This document shows, in pieces, positions 24,222 through 32,829 of a stretch of 64,000 nt of DNA. Source of the DNA: Streptomyces sp. B3I8 (lineage in GTDB: Bacteria > Actinomycetota > Actinomycetes > Streptomycetales > Streptomycetaceae); assembly GCF_030816915.1 (NCBI RefSeq), contig NZ_JAUSYN010000002.1, forward strand, positions 6,461,501-6,525,500, in the 5' to 3' direction. Under the pieces are notes generated by a model. It was not told where the DNA came from. It saw only the letters and a list, made by a program, of their open reading frames with translations, and did no database searches. Numbering within the stretch: the stretch's first letter is position 1; every line of letters starts with the position of its first letter. Made by a program: the position numbers and the translations under genes.

Positions 24222-24248
24222 TGTCACGCATGTGGTGGGTCTCCGGTC
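24222..24248 (+). promoter_or_regulatory. ECF41/SigJ-type promoter motif (one mismatch) before secreted hydrolase
   Basis: TGTCACG (24222-24228), 16 bp, GGTC (24245-24248). Leader about 62 nt to the ATG at 24317. Confidence 0.55.
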
Positions 24249-24316
24249 CCGAACGCGGAAAGGCGACACGACGTGCCGCGAACACCGATCACGATCCCGC
24301 CCGAAAGGCATGCGAC

Positions 24317-25162
24317 ATGAACCGCACCTCCCGCATCAGCCGGACCCACACGACGATGACCGTCCTGGCCGGCGCCGGTGTCGCCGCCGGCCTGCTCGCC
24401 ACCACGATCGCCCCGGCCTCCGCCGACAAGGGCGGCCCCGCCGACCGCGGCGACAGACCCACCGTCGTCCTGGTCCACGGTGCGTTCGCCGACTCCACGA
24501 GCTGGAACGGCGTCATCGGCAAGCTCCGGCACGACGGCTACCCGGTCGTCGCCGTCGCCAATCCGCTGCGCTCCCTGAGCGGCGACTCCGCCTACCTCAG
24601 GGACGTCCTGGCCGGAATCGACGGTTCCGTCGTGCTCGCCGGTCACTCGTACGGCGGTTCGGTCATCAGCAACGCCGCCACCGGCAACAAGAACGTCAAG
24701 GCGCTGGTCTACCTTGCCGCCTTCCTCCCCGAGAAGGGCGAGAGCGCGGTCGACCTGTCCGGGCGGTTCCCCGGCAGCACCCTCGGTGACGCGCTGCGCC
24801 CCGCGCCGGTGACGAACGCCGACGGTTCCCCGGGCACCGACCTCTACATCCAGAACGACAAGTTCCGCCATCAGTTCGCCGCCGACGTGCCCCGCGACAA
24901 GACCGACCTCATGACCGTCACCCAACGACCGGTCACCCAGGAGGCCTTGGGCGAGGGAGCGGCCGAACCGGCCTGGAAGACCATCCCCTCCTGGGTCCTG
25001 GTCGCCACCCAGGACCTCAACATCCCGCCCGCCGCCCAGGAGTTCATGGCCCGGCGGGCCGGTGCCCACACCACGGAGGTGCGATCGTCCCACGCGGTGA
25101 GCGTCTCGCACCCCGGAAAGGTCACCGGCGTCATAGAGGACGCCGCCCGCTCGGTGCGCTGA
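24317..25162 (+). CDS. Secreted alpha/beta-hydrolase
   Basis: A 281-aa serine hydrolase with an N-terminal signal peptide (Arg-rich start, Ala/Val/Leu core, cleavage after ASA near residue 37). The hydrolase core has VVLVHGAFADSTSW (oxyanion loop), the nucleophile elbow VVLAGHSYGGSVI and a late SSHAVSVSHP with the catalytic His. It is about two-thirds identical by eye to the cytoplasmic paralogue at 34876-35595, which lacks the signal peptide. One copy therefore appears to have been re-addressed to the cell exterior after duplication, or the reverse. The ATG at 24317 follows GAAAGG. A strong terminator follows at 25181. Confidence 0.88.
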   Translation: MNRTSRISRTHTTMTVLAGAGVAAGLLATTIAPASADKGGPADRGDRPTVVLVHGAFADSTSWNGVIGKLRHDGYPVVAVANPLRSLSGDSAYLRDVLAGIDGSVVLAGHSYGGSVISNAATGNKNVKALVYLAAFLPEKGESAVDLSGRFPGSTLGDALRPAPVTNADGSPGTDLYIQNDKFRHQFAADVPRDKTDLMTVTQRPVTQEALGEGAAEPAWKTIPSWVLVATQDLNIPPAAQEFMARRAGAHTTEVRSSHAVSVSHPGKVTGVIEDAARSVR

Positions 25163-25180
25163 GAGCGCACCCGGTGATCG

Positions 25181-25208
25181 AAGGGCCGGCGGTTCACCGC
25201 CGGCCCTT
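25181..25208 (+). terminator. Perfect hairpin after the secreted hydrolase
   Basis: Arms 25181-25192 and 25197-25208 are perfect 12-bp inverted repeats around the loop TTCA, 19 bp after the stop codon. Confidence 0.85.
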
Positions 25209-25253
25209 CCCCGACCCCGCACCGTGTGCGTGTCGCGCACCGGCGCTCCTCGC

Positions 25254-25475
25254 TCACACAGTGGCGTCGGGGTACAGGTCGCCCTCGAACGCCGCCGACT
25301 CCAGGAGCGCCTTGACCGCCGTCAGGTAGCGGGCCGCGTCCGCCCCGTCCACCAGCCGGTGGTCGTACGAGAGCGACAGGTGCACCAGGTCCCGGACGCC
25401 GATGACCTCCTCGTCACCGACGCGCACGACCCCGGGCCTCCTGACCGTGGCCCCCACGCCGAGGATCGCGGCCTG
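25254..25475 (-). pseudogene. C-terminal remnant of 2-oxoacid dehydrogenase E2 acyltransferase
   Basis: About 74 codons matching only the end of the E2 catalytic domain: QAAILGVGATVRRPG, then LSLSYDHRLVDGADAARYL with the catalytic H-R-x-x-D-G motif, ending VKALLESAAFEGDLYPDATV. The lipoyl domains, the E1/E3-binding domain and most of the acyltransferase domain are missing. Upstream of 25475 the frame stays open but its text is Arg-rich and not E2-like. It sits 200 bp downstream of and codirectional with aceE, the normal order in an E1-E2 operon, so this is a deletion relic of that operon's E2 gene. No start codon or ribosome site is credible. Confidence 0.75.
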
Positions 25476-25675
25476 CCCGCGCCGGTGCGCGCCGCCCCGG
25501 CGCAGGACGCCGGCGGCGGGGGCTGCCGGCTCGCGGCGAGTCCGTCGAGGTCGGTGCCGGCCTCATGATGACGTCCAACTCCTCACGGAACGACGGGGCG
25601 CGTGGCCCGGCCGGACCTGTCGTGCACGGCCCGCGTCGGACGACGCGGGCGGCAGGGGTCGCCTCGTTCGGCGGT

Positions 25676-28363
25676 TCAGCGGTCGAGGCCGTACTGCGCG
25701 CGGGCCCGCGCGACGGTCTCCGGCGGGACCTGTCCCGCACGGGCCAGACGGTCCAGTGCGGTCACCACGATCGACTCGGCGTCCACCCGGAAGTAGCGGC
25801 GCACGTCCTCACGGGTGTCGGACAGCCCATAACCGTCGGTGCCCAGGGAGTAGTAGTCCTGCTCGACCCACTGGCTGATCTGGTCGGGCACCTGCCGCAT
25901 CCAGTCGCTGACGGCCAGCACCGGCCCCGGCGCCCCGGACAGCGCCCGAGTGACGAACGGGCTGCGTTCCTCGCCCCGCGTCCGGGCGTCGTCGGCACGC
26001 ATCGCGTCCCGGCGCAGCTCCGTCCAGGACGTCACCGACCACACGTCGGCGCGCACGCCCCAGTCGGAGGCGAGCAGTTCCTGCGCGCGCAGGACCCAGT
26101 GGATCGCCGTACCGGAGGCGAGCAGTTGGAGCCGGGGCCCGGCCGCGGGCGCCTCGGCGGGCCGGAACCTGTAGATGCCCCGGACGATGCCCTCCTCGAT
26201 GCCGGGCACCGGCGGCATGGCGGGCTGGTGCTTGGGTTCGTTGTACACGGTCAGGTAGTAGAAGACGTCCTCGGGCCGCTCGCCGTACATGCGGCGCAGA
26301 CCGTCCCGGACGATGACCGCGATCTCGTAGGCGAACGCCGGGTCGTAGCTGACGGCCGCCGGATTGGTGGCGGCGAGCAGGTGCGAGTGGCCGTCCCCGT
26401 GCTGCAGGCCCTCGCCGGTCATCGTCGTGCGCCCGGCGGTGCCGCCGACCACGAAGCCGCGGCCCATCTGGTCGCCCAGCGCCCAGAACTGGTCGCCGGT
26501 GCGCTGGAAGCCGAACATGGCGTAGAAGATGTAGAAGGGGATCATGGGTTCGCCGTGCGTGGCGTAGGACGTCGCGGCGGCGGCGAACTCGGCGACGGAA
26601 CCGGCCTCGGTGATGCCCTCGATGAGCAGTTGCCCGGTCGTGCTCTCCAGGTAGTGGAGCAGTTGGTCCGCGTCGACCGGGTCGTAGGTCTGGCCCTGCG
26701 GCGAGTAGATGCCGGCGGTGGGGAACATCGACTCCATGCCGAAGGTGCGGGCCTCGTCGGGGACGATCGGCACCCAGCGGGCCCCGCTGTGCGGGTCGCG
26801 CATCAGGTCCTTGACCAGCCGGACGAGTGCCATCGTGGTGGCCATCTCCTGGTGGCCGGACCCCTTCTCCAGGTCCTCGAAGGGCTTGGCGGGCGGTTCC
26901 GGCAGCGGCTTGGCGACCACTCGGCGCACGGGTGCGGGCCCGCCCAGCGCGGCCCGGCGTTCGCGCAGGTACCGCACCTCGGGCGAGTCCTGCCCGGGGT
27001 GCCAGAACGGCACCTGGTCGCCGGCGAGCGCGCTGTCGGGGATGGGCAGCTCCAGCAGATCGCGCATGGCCCGGAACTGCTCCATCGTGAGCTTCTTCAT
27101 CTGGTGGTTGGCGTTGCGCGACTCGAACGCCGGGCCCAGCGTGTGGCCCTTCACCGTCTGGGCGAGGACCACCGTCGGGGCGCCCCGGTGCTCCACGGCG
27201 GCCCGGTAGGCGGCGTACACCTTCAACGGCTCGTGTCCGCCCCGCGAGTTCTCGAACAGCTCGACCACCCGCGCGTCGCTCAGGGAGGCGGAGAGCGCCG
27301 ACAGGGCGTCACCGGTGAAGAAGTGCTCGCGTATGTAGGCCGCGTCCCGCGCGGCGAGCGTCTGCATCTGGGCGTCGGGCACCTCGCCCAGGCGCCGTAC
27401 CAGGTCGCCGGTGGTGTCCTGCGCCAGCAGCGGGTCCCAGGCCTCGCCCCAGAGCGTCTTGACCACGTTCCAGCCCGCTCCCCGGAACCGTGCCTCCAGT
27501 TCCTGGACGATCTTCGAGTTGGACCGTACCGGGCCGTCCAGGCGCTGGAGGTTGCAGTTGATGACGAAGGTCAGGTTGTCCAGGTTCTCGCGGGAGGCCA
27601 GGGTCAGGGCGGCCGTCGACTCCGGCTCGTCCATCTCCCCGTCGCCCAGGAACGCCCACACCCGTGAGGCGGAGGTGTCCTTGATGCCGCGGGCGTGCAG
27701 ATAGCGGTTGAAGCGGGCCTGGTAGACGGCGCTGAGGGGGCCCAGGCCCATGGAGACCGTCGGGAACTCCCACAGCCACGGCAGCCGCCGGGGGTGCGGA
27801 TAGGACGGCAGTCCGTGGCCGCCGGCCTCCCGGCGGAAGGCGTCCAGTTGGCTCTCGCTCAGCCGCCCCTCCAGGAAGACCCGGGCGTAGATGCCGGGGG
27901 ACGCGTGTCCCTGGACGAAGAGCTGGTCGCCGGAGCCGTCGGCGTCCTTGCCCCGGAAGAAGTGGTGGAAGCCGATCTCGTAGAGCCAGGCCGCCGAGGC
28001 GTAGGTGGAGATGTGACCGCCCAGCCCGAGGCGCGCGCCGCGGGTGACCATCGCCGCCGCGTTCCACCGGTTGAGCGCGGTGATCCTGGACTCCATCTCC
28101 AGGTCGCCGTCGAACTCCGGCTGCGCGGCGGCCGGGACGGTGTTGATGTAGTCCGAGTGCAGCAGCCCCGGCAGGGACATGCCCGTACTCGCGGCGAACT
28201 CGTGCACCCGCCGCATCAGGTACACCGCCCGTTCCGGCCCCGCGTTGCGCACGACGGCGTCGAGGGAGGCCTGCCACTCGGCGGTCTCCTCGCGGTCGCG
28301 GTCGGGCAGCTGGTCCAGCTCGCTGATCACAGGGTTCTCGGTCGGCCGGGAGGGTTCACTCAT
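25676..28363 (-). CDS. aceE: Pyruvate dehydrogenase E1 component, homodimeric type
   Basis: An 895-aa thiamine-diphosphate enzyme that decarboxylates pyruvate and acetylates the lipoyl group of E2. The ThDP motif starts at AFLGDGEMDEPES and ends near NCNLQRLDGPV. Other seen family blocks are RLGLGGHISTYASAAWLYE, LAQTVKGHTLG, and GHQEMATTMALVRLVKDLM. Length and motifs match actinobacterial AceE in full. The ATG at 28363 follows AGAAGG. Only a shortened E2 fragment remains downstream, so this E1 must use an E2/E3 encoded elsewhere or be a spare copy; Streptomyces often have several aceE genes. No shared promoter motif was seen upstream. Confidence 0.93.
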   Translation of the reverse strand: MSEPSRPTENPVISELDQLPDRDREETAEWQASLDAVVRNAGPERAVYLMRRVHEFAASTGMSLPGLLHSDYINTVPAAAQPEFDGDLEMESRITALNRWNAAAMVTRGARLGLGGHISTYASAAWLYEIGFHHFFRGKDADGSGDQLFVQGHASPGIYARVFLEGRLSESQLDAFRREAGGHGLPSYPHPRRLPWLWEFPTVSMGLGPLSAVYQARFNRYLHARGIKDTSASRVWAFLGDGEMDEPESTAALTLASRENLDNLTFVINCNLQRLDGPVRSNSKIVQELEARFRGAGWNVVKTLWGEAWDPLLAQDTTGDLVRRLGEVPDAQMQTLAARDAAYIREHFFTGDALSALSASLSDARVVELFENSRGGHEPLKVYAAYRAAVEHRGAPTVVLAQTVKGHTLGPAFESRNANHQMKKLTMEQFRAMRDLLELPIPDSALAGDQVPFWHPGQDSPEVRYLRERRAALGGPAPVRRVVAKPLPEPPAKPFEDLEKGSGHQEMATTMALVRLVKDLMRDPHSGARWVPIVPDEARTFGMESMFPTAGIYSPQGQTYDPVDADQLLHYLESTTGQLLIEGITEAGSVAEFAAAATSYATHGEPMIPFYIFYAMFGFQRTGDQFWALGDQMGRGFVVGGTAGRTTMTGEGLQHGDGHSHLLAATNPAAVSYDPAFAYEIAVIVRDGLRRMYGERPEDVFYYLTVYNEPKHQPAMPPVPGIEEGIVRGIYRFRPAEAPAAGPRLQLLASGTAIHWVLRAQELLASDWGVRADVWSVTSWTELRRDAMRADDARTRGEERSPFVTRALSGAPGPVLAVSDWMRQVPDQISQWVEQDYYSLGTDGYGLSDTREDVRRYFRVDAESIVVTALDRLARAGQVPPETVARARAQYGLDR

Positions 28364-28479
28364 GGCAGCCTTCTTTTCACGGCGTGGTGTCGGCGACACC
28401 GGCCGCGGACACGGTGGGTGTCGCGGGGCGACAGGTCTGAGGGGGAGATCCGGGCGACGGGCGGCGCCGCCCGGCGGGG

Positions 28480-29220
28480 TCAGCGGCTCTTGAGCCACTG
28501 GGAGAACGTGTGATGACCCAGCCGGGCGTCCGGGCCGGGAAGCAGAGCCCGCTCCTCGAACACCGCGCCGAAGAACGGGGCCCGCGTGTCGGTGATCACC
28601 GGGCCGGGCCGGCCGAGGAGACCGAGCACCTCGGCCGTGAGGTCCTCCAGCCGGAACTCCTCGGGCCCGGCTGTCTCGACCACGCCGAACTGCGGCAGCC
28701 CCACCGCGACATGGGCGAGGAGCGCGGCGACGTCGTCGGCCGAGACGGGGCGCAGCAGCAGCGGCGGCACATGCACGCCGTCGGGCCGGGTGCCGGCCGC
28801 GGCGGCGGCCTCCACGGACTCGTGGAACGGCGTGGCGCGCACCACGGAGTACGGCACGGTGGTGTGCCGTGCCAGGTCCTCCTGCGCCGCCTTGGCCCGG
28901 AAGTAGCCCGACCCGATCCGGTCGGCGCCCACCACCGACAGCGCCACGTAGTGCTCGACGTCCGCGGCGGCGGCCGCCTTGAGGACGTTGCCCGTCGCGG
29001 TGGTGAAGAACGCGGTGCTGGTCTCCTGCCGCCGGGAGGGCGCGTCGGTGACGTCCACGATCACATCGGCGCCGCGCAGCGCCCGGTCCAGGCCCTGGCC
29101 GGTGCTGACGTCGACTCCTTCCCCGCGCGACACCGGCACGACCTCCACCCCGTGGTCCCGGAGCCGCGCGACGGTCCGGGAACCGATCAGTCCGGTGGCA
29201 CCTGCAACGACGACTCTCAT
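28480..29220 (-). CDS. NmrA-like NAD(P)-binding SDR protein
   Basis: A 246-aa paralogue of the SDR at 10349-11095. The Rossmann turn is VAGATGLIGSRTV. Then come VDVTDAPSRRQETS, ALSVVGADRIGSGYFRAKAAQ, PYSVVRATPFHE, ETAGPEEFRLEDL, and the end FSQWLKSR. The pattern of NAD(P)-binding plus a degenerate catalytic region suggests a reductase or redox sensor acting on small molecules. The ATG at 29220 follows GGAGGAG. Its own exact promoter motif lies at 29314-29340, back-to-back with that of the cupin gene at 29502. The gap to aceE is 116 bp, so read-through into aceE is possible. Confidence 0.88.
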   Translation of the reverse strand: MRVVVAGATGLIGSRTVARLRDHGVEVVPVSRGEGVDVSTGQGLDRALRGADVIVDVTDAPSRRQETSTAFFTTATGNVLKAAAAADVEHYVALSVVGADRIGSGYFRAKAAQEDLARHTTVPYSVVRATPFHESVEAAAAAGTRPDGVHVPPLLLRPVSADDVAALLAHVAVGLPQFGVVETAGPEEFRLEDLTAEVLGLLGRPGPVITDTRAPFFGAVFEERALLPGPDARLGHHTFSQWLKSR

Positions 29221-29313
29221 CCGCGTCTCCTCCGTCGGGGGCCCGATGACCCCGCTGGGTGTCCTGGGCGGACGGTGGCGGATGCCGAAGTGCCACCGTG
29301 CCCGTCTCACCTA

Positions 29314-29340
29314 GACAGAACGCGAGTCCCTCGTGTGACA
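29314..29340 (-). promoter_or_regulatory. ECF41/SigJ-type promoter motif before the SDR at 28480
   Basis: Exact TGTCACA on the minus strand (29340-29334), 16 bp, TGTC (29317-29314). Leader about 85 nt. Confidence 0.7.
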
Positions 29341-29381
29341 CCGTGCGGCCGGGCCGCGGTCCCCGACCGGCCGTGGCGCGG

Positions 29382-29408
29382 TGTCACAGACCCGCACGGT
29401 GTCCGGTC
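29382..29408 (+). promoter_or_regulatory. ECF41/SigJ-type promoter motif before the cupin at 29502
   Basis: Exact TGTCACA (29382-29388), 16 bp, GGTC (29405-29408). Leader about 87 nt. Confidence 0.75.
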
Positions 29409-29501
29409 AGGAGGGCGAGCGGTCATCACGACCGGAGACGACCCCGTGACGGCGGACGATGTGCCGCCCGGTCACGGCGGAACCACGGAAGGTGCGACTC
29501 G

Positions 29502-29954
29502 ATGTCGGAGAATGCACAGCACGCCCACCACGGACACGGAACCGGCGACGCGGACGGCCCGAGCTGGACCCGCGCGGCGAAGATGATCCAGGACGCCTCG
29601 CCGATCGTCGTCCCCGAGGGCGCCTCGGCGATGACCATCCACGTCGAGTGGGAGCCCGGTGACCCCGGCACCCCGCCGCACCGCCACTCCGGCCCGGCGT
29701 TCGGTTACGTCATCGAGGGCGCCGTCCGCTTCGAACTGGAGGGTGAGCCCGAGCGTGTGGTCGAGGCCGGCGGCACCTTCTGGGAGCCGGGCGGCGACGC
29801 CATCCACTACCAGGACGGCAACGCGCTCAGCGACCGGAAGACGGAGTTCGTCGTCACGATGATGTGCGCGCCCGGCAAGCCCATGCTCGAACTGGTCGAC
29901 GAGGCGGAGCTGAAGGAGCGCGCCCACCTGCGCGCACCCCGGCCCACCGCCTGA
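29502..29954 (+). CDS. Cupin-domain protein
   Basis: A 150-aa cytoplasmic single-domain cupin. The first metal motif is GTPPHRHSGPAFGYVIEG (two His and the later Glu). The second region is GGTFWEPGGDAIHYQ (His). A His-rich N-terminus (AQHAHHGHGTG) may bind metal. Small cupins of this kind act as dioxygenases, isomerases or binding proteins; no substrate can be read here. The ATG at 29502 follows GAAGG. A large hairpin terminates it against the convergent cupin gene at 30103. Confidence 0.85.
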   Translation: MSENAQHAHHGHGTGDADGPSWTRAAKMIQDASPIVVPEGASAMTIHVEWEPGDPGTPPHRHSGPAFGYVIEGAVRFELEGEPERVVEAGGTFWEPGGDAIHYQDGNALSDRKTEFVVTMMCAPGKPMLELVDEAELKERAHLRAPRPTA

Positions 29955-29971
29955 CCCTCGGCCGGGCACCC

Positions 29972-30036
29972 ACGACGGGGCCCCGCACCCGTGACACCGG
30001 CCAGGCCGGGAGGTCACGGATGCGGGGCCCCGTCGT
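29972..30036. terminator. Large bidirectional hairpin between convergent cupin genes
   Basis: Arms 29972-29995 and 30013-30036 pair over 24 positions with a single mismatch, loop 17 nt. Located 18 bp after the plus-strand stop and facing the minus-strand gene end at 30103. Confidence 0.85.
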
Positions 30037-30102
30037 TGTGCGGTGTCAACGGCTCCCGCTCCCGCCCCTGTTCCTCCTCCACGAAGTGGGAGTCATGTGC
30101 TC

Positions 30103-30597
30103 CTACTCCACGAAGTACGAGTCGTGCCGGTCGAAGAACACGGCACGCTCCTCCTCGGAAGCGTGCCCCAGCCGGGAGACCTGCTCGAAGTACTCCTCGC
30201 GCGGGGCGCCCGGGGTGAACAGCAGCAGCATGTCCGCCGGTGCGTCGGAGTCGTTGCGGAAGGCGTGCAGCCCGCCCTGGGGGACGTGCAGGAAGTCACC
30301 CTTGCGGGCGTCGACCCACTGCACACCGTCGAAGACGCGCACGGTGCCGTCCAGGATGAAGAAGGACTCCGAGATCCGCTTGTGGAAATGGGTCTTGGGG
30401 CCGCCCGCCCGGGGACGCATCTCGACCCGGTACAGCCCGAACTCACCCCGTGTGGTGGCCGTGGTGGCCAGATAGTGGGTGGCGTCCTTTCCGGTACCGC
30501 TCTCACCCAGGTTCGGCGGTGTGGTGGCCGGCCGGAAGACGGCGCTGACCTCACCGTCCTCACCCCAGTACTTCTGCTCCGGGTACGGGTACGACAT
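30103..30597 (-). CDS. Cupin-domain protein
   Basis: A 164-aa cupin. Metal ligands are expected in GGPKTHFHKRISESFFILDG (two His and a Glu) and in VPQGGLHAFRNDS (His). The fold begins after an N-terminal 45-residue segment, and a polar tail ends in FDRHDSYFVE. It differs from the cupin at 29502 in both motif spacing and length, so the two are not a recent duplication. The ATG at 30597 has an excellent AAAGGAG site. It lies 45 bp downstream of the MFS exporter on the same strand, with a perfect 22-bp palindrome (30618-30639) in the gap, so it may be independently regulated. Confidence 0.85.
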   Translation of the reverse strand: MSYPYPEQKYWGEDGEVSAVFRPATTPPNLGESGTGKDATHYLATTATTRGEFGLYRVEMRPRAGGPKTHFHKRISESFFILDGTVRVFDGVQWVDARKGDFLHVPQGGLHAFRNDSDAPADMLLLFTPGAPREEYFEQVSRLGHASEEERAVFFDRHDSYFVE

Positions 30598-30617
30598 GTC
30601 TGTCTCCTTTCGTACGG

Positions 30618-30639
30618 CCGGCGCCGTGCACGGCGCCGG
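30618..30639. terminator. Perfect 22-bp palindrome between MFS and cupin genes
   Basis: A self-complementary GC-rich palindrome centred on GTGCAC, between the MFS stop (30643) and the cupin start (30597). It could be the MFS terminator or an operator for the cupin; sequence alone does not decide. Confidence 0.5.
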
Positions 30640-30642
30640 AGG

Positions 30643-32178
30643 TCATTCGACGGTTTGATGACGGGTGAAGCGGGACACCAGCGGTGGCTCCATCAGCCAG
30701 CCGTGGGCGTGCCCGTGCGAGGCACGAGGGGCGGTGGCGGACCGCCGCAGCGTGAGGAAGGCGACCGACGCGCCGACGGCGAGCAGGACCGCGCACAGCG
30801 GCATGGCCCGGCCGAACGAGGCGTCGAAGGACGCGTCCGACCGGTAGGCCTCCGGCCCCATCCCGACCAGCAGCGGGAGCGCCGCGACGGACACCAGTCC
30901 CGCCGCCCGGGCAGCGGCGTTGTTGATGCCGCTGGCCAGCCCGGCGTTCGAGGCGTCCACCGAGGCCAGCAGGGTCACGGTCAGGGGGGCGACCATGACG
31001 ACCATGCCGGCGCCCGTCACCAGGAGGGCCGGAAGGACGTCATGGACGTAGGACGCGCCCGGACCGACCCGCAGCATCAGCAGCATCCCCGCTCCGCACA
31101 CCAGCGGGCCGGCGGTGAGGGGGGCCCGCGGCCCCAGCCGCTGGGCGAGCATCCCGGCGTGGGACGAGAACAGCAGCATCAGCGCGGTGTTCGGCAGCAT
31201 CGCCGCCCCGGCGGCCAGCGCCGAGTACCCGACGACGATCTGCAGTTGCAGCGCGGTCAGGAAGAAGAACCCGCCCGTCCCCGCGTAGACGCACAGGGTG
31301 ATCAGGTTGACGGCGGTGAACTGCCGGGAGGAGAAGACCGCCGGCGGCATCATGGGGTCGCCGCTGCGTCGTTCGACGCGGAGGAACGCGGCCCCCGCGA
31401 CGACACCGCCGACGGCCGCGGCGACGGCCACGGTCCCGCCGTCGCGCGCCTCCGTCAGCGCGTAGGTGACCAGCGCCAGGGTCAGGGCTCCCAGGACGGC
31501 CCCGGGAACGTCGAAGCCGGCCCCGCGCCGGGCTCCCGCGCCGACCCTGGCGACCGCGGCCTGGCGCGATGCGCCCACGGACTCCGGAACGTGGCGCAGG
31601 GCGACGGGGACGCACAGCAGCGCCGGGACGGCGCTCAGCACGAAGGTCCAGCGCCAGCCGGGCCCGTCCACCAGCCACCCGCCCACGAACGGCCCCAGGG
31701 CGGCGCCGATGCCGCCGAAGCCGGACCACAGGCCGATCGCGCGCGGCCGGTCGTCCGGATGGAAGGAGGCCTCGATGATCGCCAGTGAACCGGGCGTGAG
31801 CAGCGCACCCCCGACGCCCTGCAGGGCCCGGGCGGCGATGAGCGTGGTGGTGTCCGGGGCCAGGCCGCACAGCAGGGAGGCGACCGCGAACCACACCAGG
31901 CCCAGGACGAAGACGCGACGCCGCCCGAACCGGTCGCCCAGGGAACCGCCCAGCAGGATGAGTCCCGCCAGGGTCAGCATGTAGGCGTTCACCGTCCACT
32001 GGAGGACGCCGAGACCGGCGTCGAAGTCCTGGCCGATGCGCGGGAGCGCGATGTTGGTGACGGTCGAGCCGAGCAGCACGACGCCGGAGCCCAGGACGGT
32101 GGCCAGCAGGGTCCACCGCCCACGGGCGCCGGCGATGCGGAGGGAAGCGGTGCTCTCGGGAGCGGGGGAGGGGTTCAT
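30643..32178 (-). CDS. MFS drug-exporter-type transporter (DHA2-like, 14 TM)
   Basis: A 511-aa integral membrane protein with 13-14 hydrophobic helices. The MFS motif A appears as GGSLGDRFGRRRVFVLGL. ARALQGVGGALLTPGSLAII marks the antiporter motif C region of DHA family exporters. A charged cytoplasmic loop (GASRQAAVARVGAGARRG) lies in the middle. The His-rich C-terminus is cytoplasmic. Such proteins expel toxic compounds or antibiotics by proton exchange. The ATG at 32178 follows AGGAC; the open frame beyond it is the CMD pseudogene region. No neighbouring TetR/MarR gene points to its regulation. Confidence 0.9.
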   Translation of the reverse strand: MNPSPAPESTASLRIAGARGRWTLLATVLGSGVVLLGSTVTNIALPRIGQDFDAGLGVLQWTVNAYMLTLAGLILLGGSLGDRFGRRRVFVLGLVWFAVASLLCGLAPDTTTLIAARALQGVGGALLTPGSLAIIEASFHPDDRPRAIGLWSGFGGIGAALGPFVGGWLVDGPGWRWTFVLSAVPALLCVPVALRHVPESVGASRQAAVARVGAGARRGAGFDVPGAVLGALTLALVTYALTEARDGGTVAVAAAVGGVVAGAAFLRVERRSGDPMMPPAVFSSRQFTAVNLITLCVYAGTGGFFFLTALQLQIVVGYSALAAGAAMLPNTALMLLFSSHAGMLAQRLGPRAPLTAGPLVCGAGMLLMLRVGPGASYVHDVLPALLVTGAGMVVMVAPLTVTLLASVDASNAGLASGINNAAARAAGLVSVAALPLLVGMGPEAYRSDASFDASFGRAMPLCAVLLAVGASVAFLTLRRSATAPRASHGHAHGWLMEPPLVSRFTRHQTVE

Positions 32179-32293
32179 GTCGAGTCCTGGGGTGGCGTTG
32201 CCCGAGCGGTCCGTCGCCTGCTCGGGGGTCGGGGTGAGCAGGCGACGGACGGTACGCGTCCGGCCGGGCTGCCGCGCGGCCGGAGCGGCTGCG

Positions 32294-32527
32294 TCAGCCG
32301 AACATGCCGGGCCTGTAACCGCCCGCGGCCTGCTGGTCCTCACCCGCCGCGGCGGCGTCCTCGGCCTGCATTCCGTGCGGGAACCGCAGCCGTTGATCTG
32401 GCCGGCCCGGATCTTCACCCGTTCCTGAGTGGCGACCGGCAGAGCGGCCCGGACCGCCGCTCCGGCCGGGTTCAGGTGCTTCACGACCTTGCCCGCGAGG
32501 GCGTCGCCGGTTGATGCGCGCGTCCAT
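32294..32527 (-). pseudogene. Frameshifted carboxymuconolactone decarboxylase/AhpD-like gene
   Basis: Reading from an ATG at 32527 with a good GAGGAG site, the text is MDARIN, then it continues in another frame as DALAGKVVKHLNPAGAAVRA, PVATQERVKIRAGQINGCG, then returns to the first frame as HGMQAEDAAAAGEDQQ, ending MFG. These are the consecutive pieces of a CMD/AhpD-fold protein (the INGCxxC..H redox motif). At least two frameshifts are needed, near 32505 and near 32370, and the second motif Cys is lost. An exact promoter motif (32566-32592) and the ribosome site are still intact, so inactivation is recent or the reading has a sequencing error. CMD genes are classic ECF41 targets. Confidence 0.75.
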
Positions 32528-32565
32528 GACGCATCTCCTCAAGGGGGGAACGGTTACGGACGGTT

Positions 32566-32592
32566 GACCGGGTGCCCGCGCGTTCTGTGACA
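32566..32592 (-). promoter_or_regulatory. ECF41/SigJ-type promoter motif before the CMD pseudogene
   Basis: Exact TGTCACA on the minus strand (32592-32586), 16 bp, GGTC (32569-32566). Leader about 32 nt to the ATG at 32527. Confidence 0.75.
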
Positions 32593-32829
32593 ACCGGATC
32601 CGCCCGTACGCTCGGCACGTTCCGTTCCCCGGCCTCGAAGCCCGCAGGCATGACACATCTCTGGGCACACGGTGTGAAGAAAAGCGCATCGCGACCCATA
32701 TTCGGTGTGGTCGCCGGGTGCGGGCGATAGCATCGAACGAGTGGACCGGGCCCGTCGGCCCGAGTCGGCGCCGCCCTCCCGGGCCCCGGGCACGGCGAGC
32801 GCACCCTCAGCGAATCCAAGGTGATCACC

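Noticed and set aside
21228..24311. Minus-strand frame of over 1000 codons across the dehydrogenase and qcrB genes
   Set aside because: Antisense shadow; the plus-strand genes have clear motifs and ribosome sites.
28364..29341. In-frame N-terminal extension of aceE to 29341
   Set aside because: It covers the SDR gene in another frame and has no AceE homology; the ATG at 28363 with AGAAGG is the start.
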